A DNA stretch of 64,000 nt from Paulinella micropora (GCA_009731375.1 BJOX01000002.1:839027-903026); one strand, 5' to 3'. Positions 41,374 to 54,593 are shown, counted from the first letter of the stretch. Made by a program: numbers and translations. The notes: generated from the letters alone by a model not told the origin.

Positions 41374-43163
41374 ATGGCCAGCGACATTGGCCGTCTACTA
41401 CTCTCAATGGATTACAAATACGCGAAGCACGGAGCTACCACTGTGGCCCTTATGGGACAAGGTAGAATCGCCGAAGACCTGGACAATCCCCGTGGGAATG
41501 CCTCTTCGACGGGCTCTGGCCCGATGTCCCAGGATGGGAGGATGAGGGCTCGCGTATATGACGGAATTCCTGAACCACGTGGAGAGGCTATCTTAGCTGC
41601 GCCTCATCCTTCCTCCCCAAACCTGGCACACGGGTCGGCGCTTCAACATAAGGCGAGCGGCGCTATATGGCAGATGGCACCGCCGCCTCGACGGTACCGG
41701 CGGGTAGATCGGTACGACAAGGACGGGCGTAATCTGATTGTCTGGGGGCTCTCAGAACGCGCCAATCTACAGGAGATCGCCTCCAAAATGAGCGGTCTTG
41801 GTCTGGTGGTCCCGGTAATGGAGTGGCAAGGCCAGCGAATGTCTCGTCACCTGGAGCTGGTCTACGAGGACGATGACAGCAGGCAGACGGCGTTGCAGCA
41901 ACTCAAACATCTCAAATTCTTCGGCAGAGGGGTCAATGTGGCCCTTGGGCGCAGGTTCAGGGACAGGGAACGTGTCCGAAGGCTTATTCGCATCCATCTG
42001 CGTGGGGAAGCGGCGGTCCGGAAGGAGGAAGCTGCGACGGGATATCGCGTCTTGCCTCTGCATGAAGAATGTGTCGATGATGTGCAGGTGGTGTCTTCGG
42101 AATTGGCTGCCGATGCACCTAAGTGTGTGTCTGAGTGTGCTGATGTGCATGTGGTGCCCCTGCATTCGGCGGCCAGTGCAGTGGGGGACCAACCTGCGCA
42201 AGCACCTGCAGAGGGGGGCAGCACGAGGGCGGAAGCCAAGCGCGGCCGTCGGGTCCGGAAACGAGCCAAGAAGCACCGCTCCAAGCAGTTCGATACCGGC
42301 TTCAAGCTACTCGTCGCGAGTCACAACGCAGGGTAAAACGGGATACGACAACGTAGGCACGGCGGAATGGGCATCATTCTACAAGCACGAGGGCTGGCTA
42401 GTCATCGGGGCTCAAGAGCACCGCATGGCCAAGAAGCAACTCTCCAAATGCAGCCTGGATGGATTCCGGATTTTTGGAAAACCTGCGGAGGTCAGCGAGA
42501 AATATCGCTGCAAGGGTGGGGTTCTATTCGCGGTGGCTAACTTCCTTGGTCGCATTGCAACCTGGTGTCAGCCCCCGTCGACCACCGGCAGCAAGTGTGG
42601 CTGCGTATCGCCTCGGGTGTTACCGGCGCTCAGGATATCTATGTGGGCAACGGCTACTTTCCCCAGGAAACGCAGGAAGAAGAGTCGTCAGAGGCGTATG
42701 CGGCCTGGCAGGCAGCTATAGCTTTTTTTGGAGCCAAAGGTCTTGTGGTCACGGTGGCGGATGCCAACGCGAAGCTCGGGCCGGCATGCAGCCGAAAAGA
42801 GGAGGGCATCGTCGGTCAGCACGGGGAGGTCGATGATAAGGGAGCACCGGTACGTTCGGAGAACGGCAAGAGACTCGCGGCTGTCCTCGTCGCTACGGGC
42901 CTGCGAAATCTGAGCGGCTTCTCGTGCCCAGTGGAAGGGTCCTACTTGTGGTCCCGGCGTGAGCAGCGCGGCATGGGCACAGGCAAGCACCAACTCGATT
43001 ACATCTGCGCGTCGCCTGGCTTGGCATCTGGAGCAAAGTTCGGAGTATGCGAAGATGATCTTGATACGGACCACAAGGCAGTATGGGCCGAACTGACGTG
43101 GAGCGACCAGCGCCGGCCAAAGCGGGCTGCGAAACCTTACAGGTCCTTTCGTGTTGATAAGCT
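41374..43163 (+). pseudogene. LINE N-terminal protein plus APE endonuclease, broken by frameshifts
   Basis: The ATG at 41374 opens about 320 codons. RNLIVWGL (about 41732) and the following 80 residues resemble the ORF1-type domain that many LINEs carry. The frame ends FKLLVASHNAG then TAA at 42334; FKLLVASHNA looks like the start of an exonuclease-endonuclease-phosphatase domain. A one-base shift continues it (WLVIGAQEHRM, GGVLFAVANF), and a second shift near 42565 leads to VVTVADANAKLG, QLDYICA and TDHKAVWAELTW, the typical Asp-Asn, DY and DH motifs. So N-terminal and endonuclease parts may once have formed one ORF. The domain is truncated by the gap at 43164. Confidence 0.8.
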
Positions 43164-43661
43164 NNNNNNNNNNNNNNNNNNNNNNNNNNNNNNNNNNNNN
43201 NNNNNNNNNNNNNNNNNNNNNNNNNNNNNNNNNNNNNNNNNNNNNNNNNNNNNNNNNNNNNNNNNNNNNNNNNNNNNNNNNNNNNNNNNNNNNNNNNNNN
43301 NNNNNNNNNNNNNNNNNNNNNNNNNNNNNNNNNNNNNNNNNNNNNNNNNNNNNNNNNNNNNNNNNNNNNNNNNNNNNNNNNNNNNNNNNNNNNNNNNNNN
43401 NNNNNNNNNNNNNNNNNNNNNNNNNNNNNNNNNNNNNNNNNNNNNNNNNNNNNNNNNNNNNNNNNNNNNNNNNNNNNNNNNNNNNNNNNNNNNNNNNNNN
43501 NNNNNNNNNNNNNNNNNNNNNNNNNNNNNNNNNNNNNNNNNNNNNNNNNNNNNNNNNNNNNNNNNNNNNNNNNNNNNNNNNNNNNNNNNNNNNNNNNNNN
43601 NNNNNNNNNNNNNNNNNNNNNNNNNNNNNNNNNNNNNNNNNNNNNNNNNNNNNNNNNNNNN

Positions 43662-44395
43662 GCACTACGGATCAGGTCTTTACCCTTTGGCAGAGGTTGA
43701 AGGGGCGTCAGCAGCAGAAGCGGGAGTCGTATGTCCTGTTCGTCGATCTACGCAAGGCTTTCCCGTCTGTTTGGAGAGATGGCCTATTTGAGAGGCTCTG
43801 GAAGCTGGGTGTAAGGGGCAAGTTCTGGCGCACGCTACGCAGGTGCTACGAGCAGACTTCGTCGCAAGTGCTAGTTGATGGAGCACTCACCCCCGAAGTA
43901 CTGGAGGGTGTAGGGGTCCAACAGGGGTCCCCTCTCTCTCCCACACTCTTCAACGTCTTTATGGATGAGCTGTGTGATCGGCTGGCGATTGCCCTCAAGA
44001 TCACGGATGTGAAGCGGCTGAACGACATCAAGGCACTTCTATACGCGGACGACGTAGCCCTCATCGCTCACAGTCGCGCCAAGCTCCAGAAGATGGTCAA
44101 TGTTTTGGCCAAGTTCGCGAAAGATTACCGACTGGAAGTCAACTTGAAGCCCGGCAAGACGGAAATCATGCCCATTTACACGTGGAGCAAGGCAAAACGA
44201 CCAAGTATCAGGGAGCGAGGTGAGCCCGTGGTGTGGTTTCGCGGCCAGAAGCTTTGTGCCACCAGTCATGGTTATCACCGACGACCTGAAGTGGAAGGAG
44301 CAGGCCCTGCAAGCTACGCGTGTCACAGAAGTCGCCACCGCAGGTTGGTACTCTTTGTGGTGTGCAGGTGAGATACAAGCTAGGTATCGTCTCAT
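43662..44395 (+). pseudogene. LINE reverse transcriptase, fingers in gap, frameshifted 3' part
   Basis: The frame after the gap reads FVDLRKAFPSV (motif A with catalytic Asp), GVQQGSPLSPTLFNVF (motif B) and LLYADDVALIA (motif C, YADD at 44042-44053), then the thumb region (LEVNLKPGKTEIM). Near 44262 the frame shifts: VMVITDDLKWKEQ is in a different frame, and another shift follows before 44420. The catalytic residues are present, but the frameshifts would prevent a full-length product. Confidence 0.9.
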
Positions 44396-45808
44396 GTGCT
44401 GGAATCAACTTGTGGGAGCCAACTGAAGTACGCCTTCGATGTCTGGCGTGCCCCCGTATCGCAGCTCACCAAGCTGGAGGCAGCAATGCTGCGCCCCATG
44501 AGGATGATTCTCGGCATCAGCCCTAAGACAAGCAAGTGGATTACACTCTTTCTGGCGCGCTCTTTGAGTGCGGAGCGTTTGCGGCGGGCGGCGCAACTGA
44601 AGTTCTATGGACGGCTGCGTGTTCTACCGGAGAAGCGATTTCCTGTCATCGCATCTCAAGTCAAATCCGACTGGACTGCGGAGGCCGAAGGCGCTATCAG
44701 GGACTCAATGGATCTACAACAAGGGCTTCAGGAGCTCCTAAATAGCTCAGAGAAGGACCTCGAGGGTTGGAGTTCGACTGTGGACAAGTGGGCCCTTCAG
44801 CAGGACGTCAAGATGGTGCAGCAACTGATGTGGGACAAGCGAGAGGCAGGCAGCGATCTTACTGATGGCCTGCGAGTCATCCTAAGACAAGTCTTTGGAA
44901 CTAAGGAGTTCCCAAGATGGGTAGCCCTTGATGATGCGCATTATAATCTGCTTCGGAGAAGGTTGCTCAGCTGCAACAACCGCCTTCGGTTGTACCGCAG
45001 CAAGTTGGTCAGTGGCATGTCCCCTCGCTGCTTCTGTTGTCATGATGATGTCAATGAGTCCCTTGCGCACTTCTTATGGGATTGCCCCATGCATGAGGGG
45101 AGACGTAAGCAGCTGTTGCTGAGTATGCAGAGGCTCGGTGGCATGGCTGTGGGGGGTGCTGAGGGGGATGGAGGGAGTGAGGAGGGTGGTGAGGTCGTAG
45201 GCGGTGAGGTTGTGGTGGAGGATGTGTTGCTTGGGCGGGAGCGGGAGGGCTCTGTGCGGCAGGGTTGGGATGATATGTCGCCTGTGGATCAATCACGATT
45301 GTTTTGTAAGCTTTTTCAGGGGAAGTCGCGCTTCCGCAGTAACTTTAGGCTTGCTGCGTTGTTAGGGGTTACAGCGTTGCGTCCCCCTCCAAAGTTGGAT
45401 GTGTTGTTTGGATCATATGTGTCTGAGTGTTGGTCTGCTAGGGAGGGTAAAAGGGAGGAGCTTGGGGTGGAGGATGGGGGCGAGGAGGTGATTGACCTCA
45501 CTGAGGTTCCATCAGCTTCTGTCCCACCCTCTCCCCCAAGTGACGTTGATGTTGCGCGGCGCGGCCGTCCGCGCAGTGTGGACGTCCTGGCTAGAGAGAG
45601 GGGTTCGGGAGCGCAGCGTAGTGTCTCCGAGTTCTTTTCTTCAGCTAACACCCTCGCATCTAGCTCTTCATGCACTTCACAGCCCCCATCTGCCCCTGCT
45701 GTTGCTGGTGCTGCTATGTCTGTTTGGTGTTCTGACAATGCGTTGGGATCGGCTGACCCCGGTGACCCAATGGAGGCACATGTCCAGGATCTGGATCTGA
45801 TGCTATAG
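44396..45808 (+). pseudogene. LINE C-terminal region with CCHC motif
   Basis: Open frame of about 470 codons. It begins with the usual post-RT sequence (LKYAFDVWRAP, AMLRPMRMILGIS), then a long linker and CFCCHDDVNESLAHFLWDC (about 45027-45085), a CX2CX9HX4C motif common at LINE C-termini. The tail is Glu/Gly- and Ser-rich and ends at TAG 45806-45808. The first ATG is internal to the ancestral ORF2, so this is a remnant, not a separate gene. Confidence 0.85.
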
Positions 45809-45820
45809 TCTGAGGAAGCC

Positions 45821-45821
<1 letters not shown>

Positions 45822-45866
<45 letters not shown>

Positions 45867-45897
45867 GTTATATTATTGTTATTATTATTATTATTAC

Positions 45898-45937
<40 letters not shown>

Positions 45938-45984
45938 GGTATTATTATTATTATTATTGTTATTATTATTATCATTATTATTAT
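45822..45984 (+). repeat. ATT array after the LINE
   Basis: Microsatellite tail of the LINE, or its target array. Confidence 0.9.
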
Positions 45985-47126
45985 CCCTGAAAAGTGTTCG
46001 TGAAGGGGGTGGGGGGTTTGGGGAGGGGGGAAATGAAAATTGTGTACCCCCCCACACACACACACAGGACCATCATGGTTTGTGGGAGCGAGGAGGAGTT
46101 CGGAGCTCATATTTGCAGGGTGGTTAGCCCCAGACTTGATCTTGATTCTGATATAATTTTTCTTGGAATTCACGCAAATATTTGCGTTAGGGGAGTGTCC
46201 TGAATGCCAAGATTCCTTGATTTTTTTCGCACCCCAATCGGAATAAATCATGGTTTGTGTGAAGCAGGAGGAGTTGGGAGCTCATATTGGCAGGGTGTCT
46301 AGCCCCAGACTCGATGTTGATGCTGATATAATTTCTTTGGAATTCACGCAAATATTTGCGTTAGGGAGTGTCCTGAATGCGAAAATTCCTTGTTTTTTTG
46401 GCCTATTTTCTTCACCCTCATCGGAATAAATCATGTTTGTGGGAAGCAGGAAATGTTGGGAGCTCATATTGGCAGGGTGGTTAGCAGCAGAGTCGATGTT
46501 GATGCTGATATAAATTTTTTGGAATTCACGCAAATATTTGCGTTAGGGAGAGTCCTGAATGCCGAAATTCCTTTTTTGTTTAGCAGTACTTGCCGGTGCC
46601 TCCGGCAATTGAACGTACCCTGTCCACGGGGCAGGGGGGTCCGGGGGGCCCTCCCCCCGGGAACCCAGCCCGGCGATTGTACGTACCCGTTTTGGTCGCG
46701 GGTGGCACCCGCACACCAGAAAATTGAGGTCTTGTGCCACCAGGCGCCGTTTGCGCGCACCAGAGGGAGTTAGCGGCTGATATTTGGTGTCTCTGACACT
46801 TCTTGATGAGCTCTCTTCGAAAATACAAACATGGAGGCGCCGGGTGGCATACACACCGAAATATTGAGGTTTTTGCGCCACCAGGAGCCGTTCGCGCACA
46901 CCAGAGGGAGTTTGAGGCTGATGTTTGGTGTACCCGACACCCCTCGGTGCGCTCTCTTCGGAGATAAAAAAGCTTTGGTGGCGGGTGGCACAAAAACCAG
47001 AGATTTTAGGTTGGTGTGCCACCAGAGCTTACACTTGCGTTCTGCTGGTACCTCCGGCAATTGAACGTACCCTTTCGACGGGAAAGGGGGGGTCCGGGGG
47101 GCTCTCCCCCGGGAACCCCAGCCCAA

Positions 47127-47164
<38 letters not shown>
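45985..47164 (+). repeat. Satellite block, right: about 180-bp and about 140-bp units
   Basis: 46077-46585 has the same units as 38964-39496. 46690-47040 has about 140-bp units with GGTGGCACA, CACCAGAGGGAGTT and GAGCTCTCTTCG. GGTACCTCCGGCAATTGAAC recurs at 47047. Ends in a G-run and the gap. Confidence 0.9.
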
Positions 47165-47670
<506 letters not shown>

Positions 47671-47900
47671 GGACACCGTGATAGCCCAGTGGTCAAGTTC
47701 TACCATCTGGGCCCTGTCGCCAGTTCGATTCCCGTCGGTGCCACCAGTATTTTCATTGAACATACCGGTCTGTCTGGAAGTGTTGGAACTGCCCTTGCGG
47801 GGGTGTCATTAGAGCCTATCGTCAATTCTTCGTACTCCCCTCACGGGTGACGATGGAGGCGCATGTGCAGATTTGCATCAGCCATTGACAAAGAAGCACT
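47671..47900 (+). mobile_element. tRNA-derived SINE, copy 6, complete
   Basis: About 230 bp. A box at about 47682-47692, B box at about 47722-47732, body, then GATGGAGGCGCATGTGCAG and AAGAAGCACTATT running into (ATT)n. It lies between a truncated and a complete copy of the uDENN exon 47932-47997. Confidence 0.9.
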
Positions 47901-47931
47901 ATTATATTATTATTATTATTATTATTATTAG

Positions 47932-47997
47932 GCGGACGGCTCATCGCTCTTTGCGACATATTTGTCGTACTACCTACCGGTCTCACCACTGGAGGGG
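47932..47997 (+). CDS. uDENN exon, 66 nt
   Basis: Acceptor ATTATTAG, donor GGAGGG|GTATGT. Twenty-two codons: [22 protein letters not shown]. This matches the DGSRLYxxxLxYYxP motif that follows the LTD strand in uDENN. Phase 0 to 0. A truncated copy of its 5' part lies at 47479, and five 3'-end copies follow. Confidence 0.85.
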
Positions 47998-48002
47998 GTA
48001 TG

Positions 48003-48077
<75 letters not shown>

Positions 48078-48112
48078 TTGTCGTACTACCTACCGGTCTC
48101 ACCACTGGAGGG

Positions 48113-48172
<60 letters not shown>

Positions 48173-48226
48173 CCTATCTATCTATCTATTTGTCGTACTA
48201 CCTACCGGTCTCACCACTGGAGGGGG

Positions 48227-48292
<66 letters not shown>

Positions 48293-48325
48293 CCTACCTA
48301 CCTACCTACCTACCTACCTACCTAC

Positions 48326-48373
<48 letters not shown>

Positions 48374-48419
48374 GCGACATATTTGTCGTACTACCTACCG
48401 GTCTCACCACTGGAGGGGG

Positions 48420-48476
<57 letters not shown>

Positions 48477-48584
48477 GTCTGTCTGTCTATCTACCTATCT
48501 GTCTACCTACCTACCTATCTATCTATCGATATATCTATATTTGTCGTACTACCTACCGGTCTCACCACTGGAGGGGGTATCTTT

Positions 48585-48644
<60 letters not shown>

Positions 48645-48710
48645 TTGTCGTACTACCTACCGGTCTCACCACTGGAGGGGGTATCTATCTATCTGTCTAT
48701 CTATCTATCA

Positions 48711-48754
<44 letters not shown>

Positions 48755-48888
48755 GTCTATCTATCTATCTATCTACCTATCTACCTACCTACCTACCTAC
48801 CTACCTACCTACCTACCTACCTATCTACCTATCTACCTACCTATCTATCTATCTATCTATCTACCTATCTACCTATCTACCTATCTAC

Positions 48889-48934
<46 letters not shown>

Positions 48935-48943
48935 GTCTGTCTA

Positions 48944-49011
<68 letters not shown>

Positions 49012-49093
49012 CCTATCTATCTACCTATCTATCTACCTATCTATCTATCTATCTATCTATCCATCTATCTATCCATCTATCTATGTATGTTAG
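47998..49093 (+). repeat. CTAT array with five exon-end copies
   Basis: TTTGTCGTACTACCTACCGG-TCTCACCACTGGAGG copies at about 48077, 48189, 48380, 48540 and 48645, four of them followed by GGGTATC. Confidence 0.95.
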
Positions 49094-49154
49094 TACGTTA
49101 AGAAGCAAAACAAAGAGATACGACGTGCTTCTCGTCTTAATTCAGCCAGGAGAG
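49094..49154 (+). CDS. Exon, 61 nt, basic
   Basis: Acceptor TATGTTAG, donor AGAG|GTATGA. Phase 0 reads YVKKQNKEIRRASRLNSARR, ending in phase 1. The alternative frame STLRSKTKRYDVLLV is open but breaks phase with both neighbours. The intron that follows starts at once with GAAA repeats. Confidence 0.6.
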
Positions 49155-49243
49155 GTATGAAAGAAAGAAAGAAAGAAAGAAGAAAGAAAGAAAGAAAGAA
49201 CGAAAGAAAGAACGAAAGAACGAACGAAAGAAAGAACGAACGA

Positions 49244-49331
<88 letters not shown>

Positions 49332-49615
49332 ATGTGTATGTATGTATGTATGTATGTATGTATCTTGTCAAATCTCCCCAGGAGAGCTATGTGTATGTAT
49401 GTATGTATGTATGTATGTATGTATGTAGGTAGGTAGGTAGGTAGGTAGGTAGGTAGGTAAGTAGGTAGGTAGATAGGTAAGTTAGTAGGTAGGTAGGTAG
49501 GTAGGTAGGTAGGTAGGTAGGTAGGTAGGTGGGTATGTACGTATGTATGTTATGTATATTATGTATATTATGTATGTTATTTATGTATGTTATGTTATGT
49601 ATGTATGTATGTATG

Positions 49616-49646
<31 letters not shown>

Positions 49647-49909
49647 TGTATGTATGTATGTTTGTACGTTTGAATCTATGTATGTATGTATGTTTGTACG
49701 TATGCACGTATTTATGTTATGTATGTTATATTTGTTATGTATGTAATATGTATATATATATATATATATACATGTATATATATATAATGTATGTACGTTT
49801 AGGCAGCTGGGCCCATATATATATATATATATATATATAATGTATGTATGTTTAGGCAGCTGGGCCCCCTTTCACACCGCCTCGTCATTAGGTAGATATA
49901 TAGATAGAA

Positions 49910-49947
<38 letters not shown>

Positions 49948-50040
49948 ATCTACCTATCTCTATCTATCTATCTATCTATCTAATCTAATCTAATTATCTA
50001 TCTAATCTAATTTATCTAATTTATCTACCCAATCTAACAG
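49155..50040 (+). repeat. GAAA, GTAT, GGTA, TA arrays
   Basis: The GAAA array starts at the donor GTATGAAAG. Copies of exon edges at 49372 (from exon 49094) and 49798 (from exon 49856). Confidence 0.9.
49856..49891 (+). CDS. Small exon, 36 nt
   Basis: Acceptor GTTTAG, donor ATTAG|GTAGAT. It reads SWAPFHTASSL; phase 1 to 1. The acceptor plus 12 bases is duplicated at 49798-49814. Confidence 0.6.
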   Translation, partial: AAGPPFTPPRH

Positions 50041-50377
50041 GTGGCCCCACTCACCCCTCCCCCACGCGCCAATCTCACCGGAAATCAGCCAGTATTTCCG
50101 GCGGTGGGCCGGCCCTTGGCAGGCCACTATCATCACCGGTAACCGCCGGCAGCAACCCCACCGTTACGGACCTCAACCACGGAGTAGTAGTAAGCGCCAG
50201 CAGCAACACGACCGCAACCGAAGCCACCGCCAACAGCAGAAATTTGCCGGAAAAGCCGGGGGGCGGGGATGTGCACATTCTACCTCGGCTGGCGGGCGCG
50301 GCCCCCCCACCGCAAGATCCGGAGGATTTTAGCGAAAGCGAGGCCAGCGTGACCATGGCTACGGCGCAACCTATACC
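50041..50377 (+). CDS. Exon, 337 nt, Ser/Thr/Ala-rich
   Basis: Acceptor ATCTAACAG, donor TACC|GTACTT. Open for 111 codons in the frame demanded by the previous exon (phase 1 to 2). Begins GPTHPSPTRQSHRKS, is Ser/Thr/Asn-rich in the middle, and ends with an acidic DPEDFSESEASV then MATAQPI. Low-complexity linker; no domain recognised. Confidence 0.8.
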
Positions 50378-50893
50378 GTACTTAACATACATACAGACAT
50401 ACATACATACATGCATGCATACATGCATACATATATGCATACATGCATACATATATGCATACATGCATACATACATGCATACATGCATACATACATACAT
50501 ACATACGTACATACATACATACATACATACATGCATACATACATACATACATACATGCATACATACATACATACATACATACATACATTCATACATACAT
50601 TCATACATAAACACAGATCCGGCGCAGACTCGTTGCCCGTCCGGCCCTCGCCGCATACATACATACATACATACATACATACATACATACATACATACAT
50701 ACATACATGCATGCATGCATACCTACATTCATACATACATTCATACATAAACACAGATCCGGCGCAGACTCCTTGCCCGTCCGGCCCTCTCCGCTCTCAG
50801 TCCTGTTAAATAAGATAAGATAAGATAAGATAAGATAAGAAAAGATAAGATAAGATAAGATACATATATACATATATTCATACATAAACGTAG
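50378..50893 (+). repeat. CATA arrays with two exon 5' copies, AAGAT pentamers
   Basis: Copies of acceptor + ATCCGGCGCAGACTC at 50617 and 50756; AAGAT array at 50810-50860. Confidence 0.9.
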
Positions 50894-50966
50894 ATCCGGC
50901 GCAGAGTCCTTGCCCGTCCGGCCCTCGCCGCTCTCAGTCCTCTTAAACGACGCAGCGGGGGAGGAG
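50894..50966 (+). CDS. Exon, 73 nt, with two upstream partial copies
   Basis: Acceptor AACGTAG, donor GAGGAG|GTATAT. It reads [20 protein letters not shown], then AGEE; phase 2 to 0. Two 5' copies with acceptor ACACAG lie at 50617 and 50756. Splicing could use one of their acceptors, but only this copy has a coding-consistent donor. Confidence 0.7.
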
Positions 50967-50982
50967 GTATATGTCTCTATCC

Positions 50983-51052
<70 letters not shown>

Positions 51053-51054
51053 AG

Positions 51055-51093
51055 GAAGAGAAGGAGGAGGAGGATGACCAAGCGAACAACGAG
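51055..51093 (+). CDS. Small acidic exon, 39 nt
   Basis: Acceptor CTATAG, donor CGAG|GTACTA. Thirteen codons: [13 protein letters not shown], phase 0 to 0, continuing the EE at the end of the previous exon. An inverted copy of its 3' end is at about 51432-51449. Confidence 0.7.
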
Positions 51094-51590
<497 letters not shown>

Positions 51591-51985
51591 GACAAGGCAG
51601 AGTCGTATGTGTCTGCCTCGCCTTCTCCTAAATCTGGCAACAACGTCATGTCGTTTGCTAACGCGTCGCCCTCGCAAGCCCAAGCCAAAACCACAAGGCG
51701 ATCCTCCAAAACACGGAGCTCTAGTGGTTCTGCGAGGTCGCAGCCATCCCCTCCAAGCAAAATCCGCCATGCTTCGCCTAGAGACTCCGCCATGGAAACA
51801 CAAGGAACCAACGCTTCAGCTTCCAACTCTACTACGAATACTACTACTGCTGTTACTACTACTACTACTACTGCTACTACTACTACTACTACCACCACCA
51901 CCACTGCTATTACTACCGCCACCATCACCGCCACTACTACTACTATTACTACTACTACTACTACTACTACTACTGCTACTACTAG

Positions 51986-52041
<56 letters not shown>

Positions 52042-52088
52042 GTCCTATTCTTAGTTCTTCGACCCTCGCAAAGTCTGCAAAGAAAACG
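51591..52088 (+). CDS. Exon, 498 nt, Ser-rich then poly-Thr
   Basis: Acceptor TTCCTTCTAG; proposed donor AAAACG|GTTCTT in phase 0. It begins DKAESYVSASPSPKSGNN, is Ser/Pro/basic for about 70 residues (TRSSSGSARSQPSPPSK), then has about 60 mostly Thr residues encoded by ACT/ACC triplets, and ends LAKSAKKT. Non-repeat coding sequence on both sides of the ACT array shows the array is in frame and translated. Confidence 0.75.
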
Positions 52089-52105
52089 GTTCTTTCACTC
52101 TTTCT

Positions 52106-52151
<46 letters not shown>

Positions 52152-52621
52152 TCTCTCTCCCTCCCTCCCTCCCCCCCCTCCCCCCCCCCCCCCCCCCCTC
52201 CCCCCCCCCCCTTTTTTTTTTTTTTTNNNNNNNNNNNNNNNNNNNNNNNNNNNNNNNNNNNNNNNNNNNNNNNNNNNNNNNNNNNNNNNNNNNNNNNNNN
52301 NNNNNNNNNNNNNNNNNNNNNNNNNNNNNNNNNNNNNNNNNNNNNNNNNNNNNNNNNNNNNNNNNNNNNNNNNNNNNNNNNNNNNNNNNNNNNNNNNNNN
52401 NNNNNNNNNNNNNNNNNNNNNNNNNNNNNNNNNNNNNNNNNNNNNNNNNNNNNNNNNNNNNNNNNNNNNNNNNNNNNNNNNNNNNNNNNNNNNNNNNNNN
52501 NNNNNNNNNNNNNNNNNNNNNNNNNNNNNNNNNNNNNNNNNNNNNNNNNNNNCCGCACCCACCCGCTCCCTCTCCCTTCCTCTCTTACCCCCTTCCCAAT
52601 GGTTGACGATGGTGGGTGCAG
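52089..52621. other. CT/C/T runs and gap (52227-52552)
   Basis: Intron with 326 N; ends at acceptor GGTGCAG. Confidence 0.85.
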
Positions 52622-52720
52622 ATGCAAAGTAAACCATCCCCATCTCGTTCATCCGGACGATCTCTCAAGCGCCGACTCCTAGGATTTTCCTCTTCTTCTT
52701 CTTCTTCTTCTTCTTCTTCT

Positions 52721-52752
<32 letters not shown>

Positions 52753-52954
52753 CTCCTCCTCCTCCTCCTCCTCACCCACTCCTTCATCAAACACATCTCC
52801 TTCCCTCTCATCTACCCTCTCCTCCTCTCCCACTCTCCACCCTCCCCACTCCTCTTCCCCACCCTCCAAACTATCTTCCTCTCTCTCTTCCTCGTCTCCC
52901 TCTACACAAAGGATCCATACACCCTCAGACTCCATCACCACCACCACCACCACA

Positions 52955-53025
<71 letters not shown>

Positions 53026-53057
53026 CCCTACCAAGACATCACATCCTGCTATTACAG
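52622..53057 (+). CDS. Exon, 436 nt, poly-Ser and poly-Thr
   Basis: Acceptor GGGTGCAG, donor ATTACAG|GTCATC. It begins [20 protein letters not shown], then a Ser run, a Ser/Pro/Thr region ([17 protein letters not shown]), a poly-Thr run encoded by ACC/ACT, and ends TKTSHPAIT. Phase 0 to 1. A disordered linker is likely. The ORF seen beyond the donor is CTAT read-through. Confidence 0.75.
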
Positions 53058-53060
53058 GTC

Positions 53061-53092
<32 letters not shown>

Positions 53093-53346
53093 GTCTATAT
53101 CCATCCATCCATCCATCCATCTATCCATCCATCTATCTATGTATCGATCTATCTATCCATCCATCCATCCATCCATCCATCTATCCATCTATCTATCCAT
53201 CCATCTATCTATCTATCTATCTATCTATCCATCCATCCATCCATCCATCCATCCATCTATCCATCTATCTATCTATCTATCGATCTTTCTATCCATCCAT
53301 CCATCCATCCATCTATCCATCTATCCATCTATCCATCTATCTATCC

Positions 53347-53381
<35 letters not shown>

Positions 53382-53493
53382 AATCTATCCATCCATCCAT
53401 CCATCCATCTATCCATCTATCTATCTATCTATCGATCTATCCATCCATCCATCCATCCATCCATCTATCTATCTATCTATCCATCTATCCATC

Positions 53494-53549
<56 letters not shown>

Positions 53550-53606
53550 CATCCATCCATCCATTCATCCATGTATCCATCTATCCAACTATCCATCTAT
53601 CTATGG

Positions 53607-53653
<47 letters not shown>

Positions 53654-53678
53654 CATCCATCCATCCATCTATCCATCG

Positions 53679-53723
<45 letters not shown>

Positions 53724-53725
53724 GG

Positions 53726-53765
<40 letters not shown>

Positions 53766-53810
53766 CCATCCATCCATGCACCCATCTATCCATCCATCCA
53801 TCTATCTATA

Positions 53811-53846
<36 letters not shown>

Positions 53847-53935
53847 CATCCATCCATCCATCCATCTATCTATCGATCTATCTCTCTATCTCTCTATCTC
53901 TCTGTCTATCTATCTATTTATCTATCGATCTATCG

Positions 53936-53978
<43 letters not shown>

Positions 53979-54075
53979 CATCTATCCATCTATCCATCCA
54001 TCCATCTACCCATCTATCTATCTATCCATCTATCTATCTATCTATCTATCTATCTACCTATCTATCTATCTATCC

Positions 54076-54123
<48 letters not shown>

Positions 54124-54230
54124 GTCTATCTGTCTATCTATCCATCCATCCATCCATCCATCTGTCCATCTGTCTATCTATCTATCTATCTGTCTGTCCA
54201 TCTATCTATCTATCTATCCATCTATCCATC

Positions 54231-54261
<31 letters not shown>

Positions 54262-54327
54262 CTATCTATCCATCCATCCATCCATTCATCCATGTATCCA
54301 TCTATCCAACTATCCATCTATCTATGG

Positions 54328-54368
<41 letters not shown>

Positions 54369-54399
54369 CCTATCCATCCATCCATCCATCTATCCATCG

Positions 54400-54456
<57 letters not shown>

Positions 54457-54458
54457 GG

Positions 54459-54497
<39 letters not shown>

Positions 54498-54537
54498 CAT
54501 CCATGCACCCATCTTTCCATCCATCCATCTATCTATA

Positions 54538-54593
<56 letters not shown>

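Larger units (their letters stand above)
40359..45833 (+). mobile_element. APE-type LINE (non-LTR retrotransposon), near full length, frameshifted
   Basis: About 5.4 kb of GC-richer sequence between two (TTA)n arrays. Order: about 1 kb 5' region, N-terminal ORF1-like region, APE endonuclease, gap of 498 N, reverse transcriptase with YADD, C-terminal CCHC, stop, and an ATT microsatellite tail. No LTRs. Several frameshifts make this copy inactive. It lies in sense orientation in the DENN gene intron. The 3' end resembles the SINE (see findings). The clade (R1, Jockey, L1 or other) cannot be fixed without a phylogeny. Confidence 0.9.

Noticed and set aside
49094-49160. Alternative frame STLRSKTKRYDVLLVLIQ
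   Set aside because: Looks protein-like, but it conflicts with the phase of both neighbouring exons, which support YVKKQNKEIRR.
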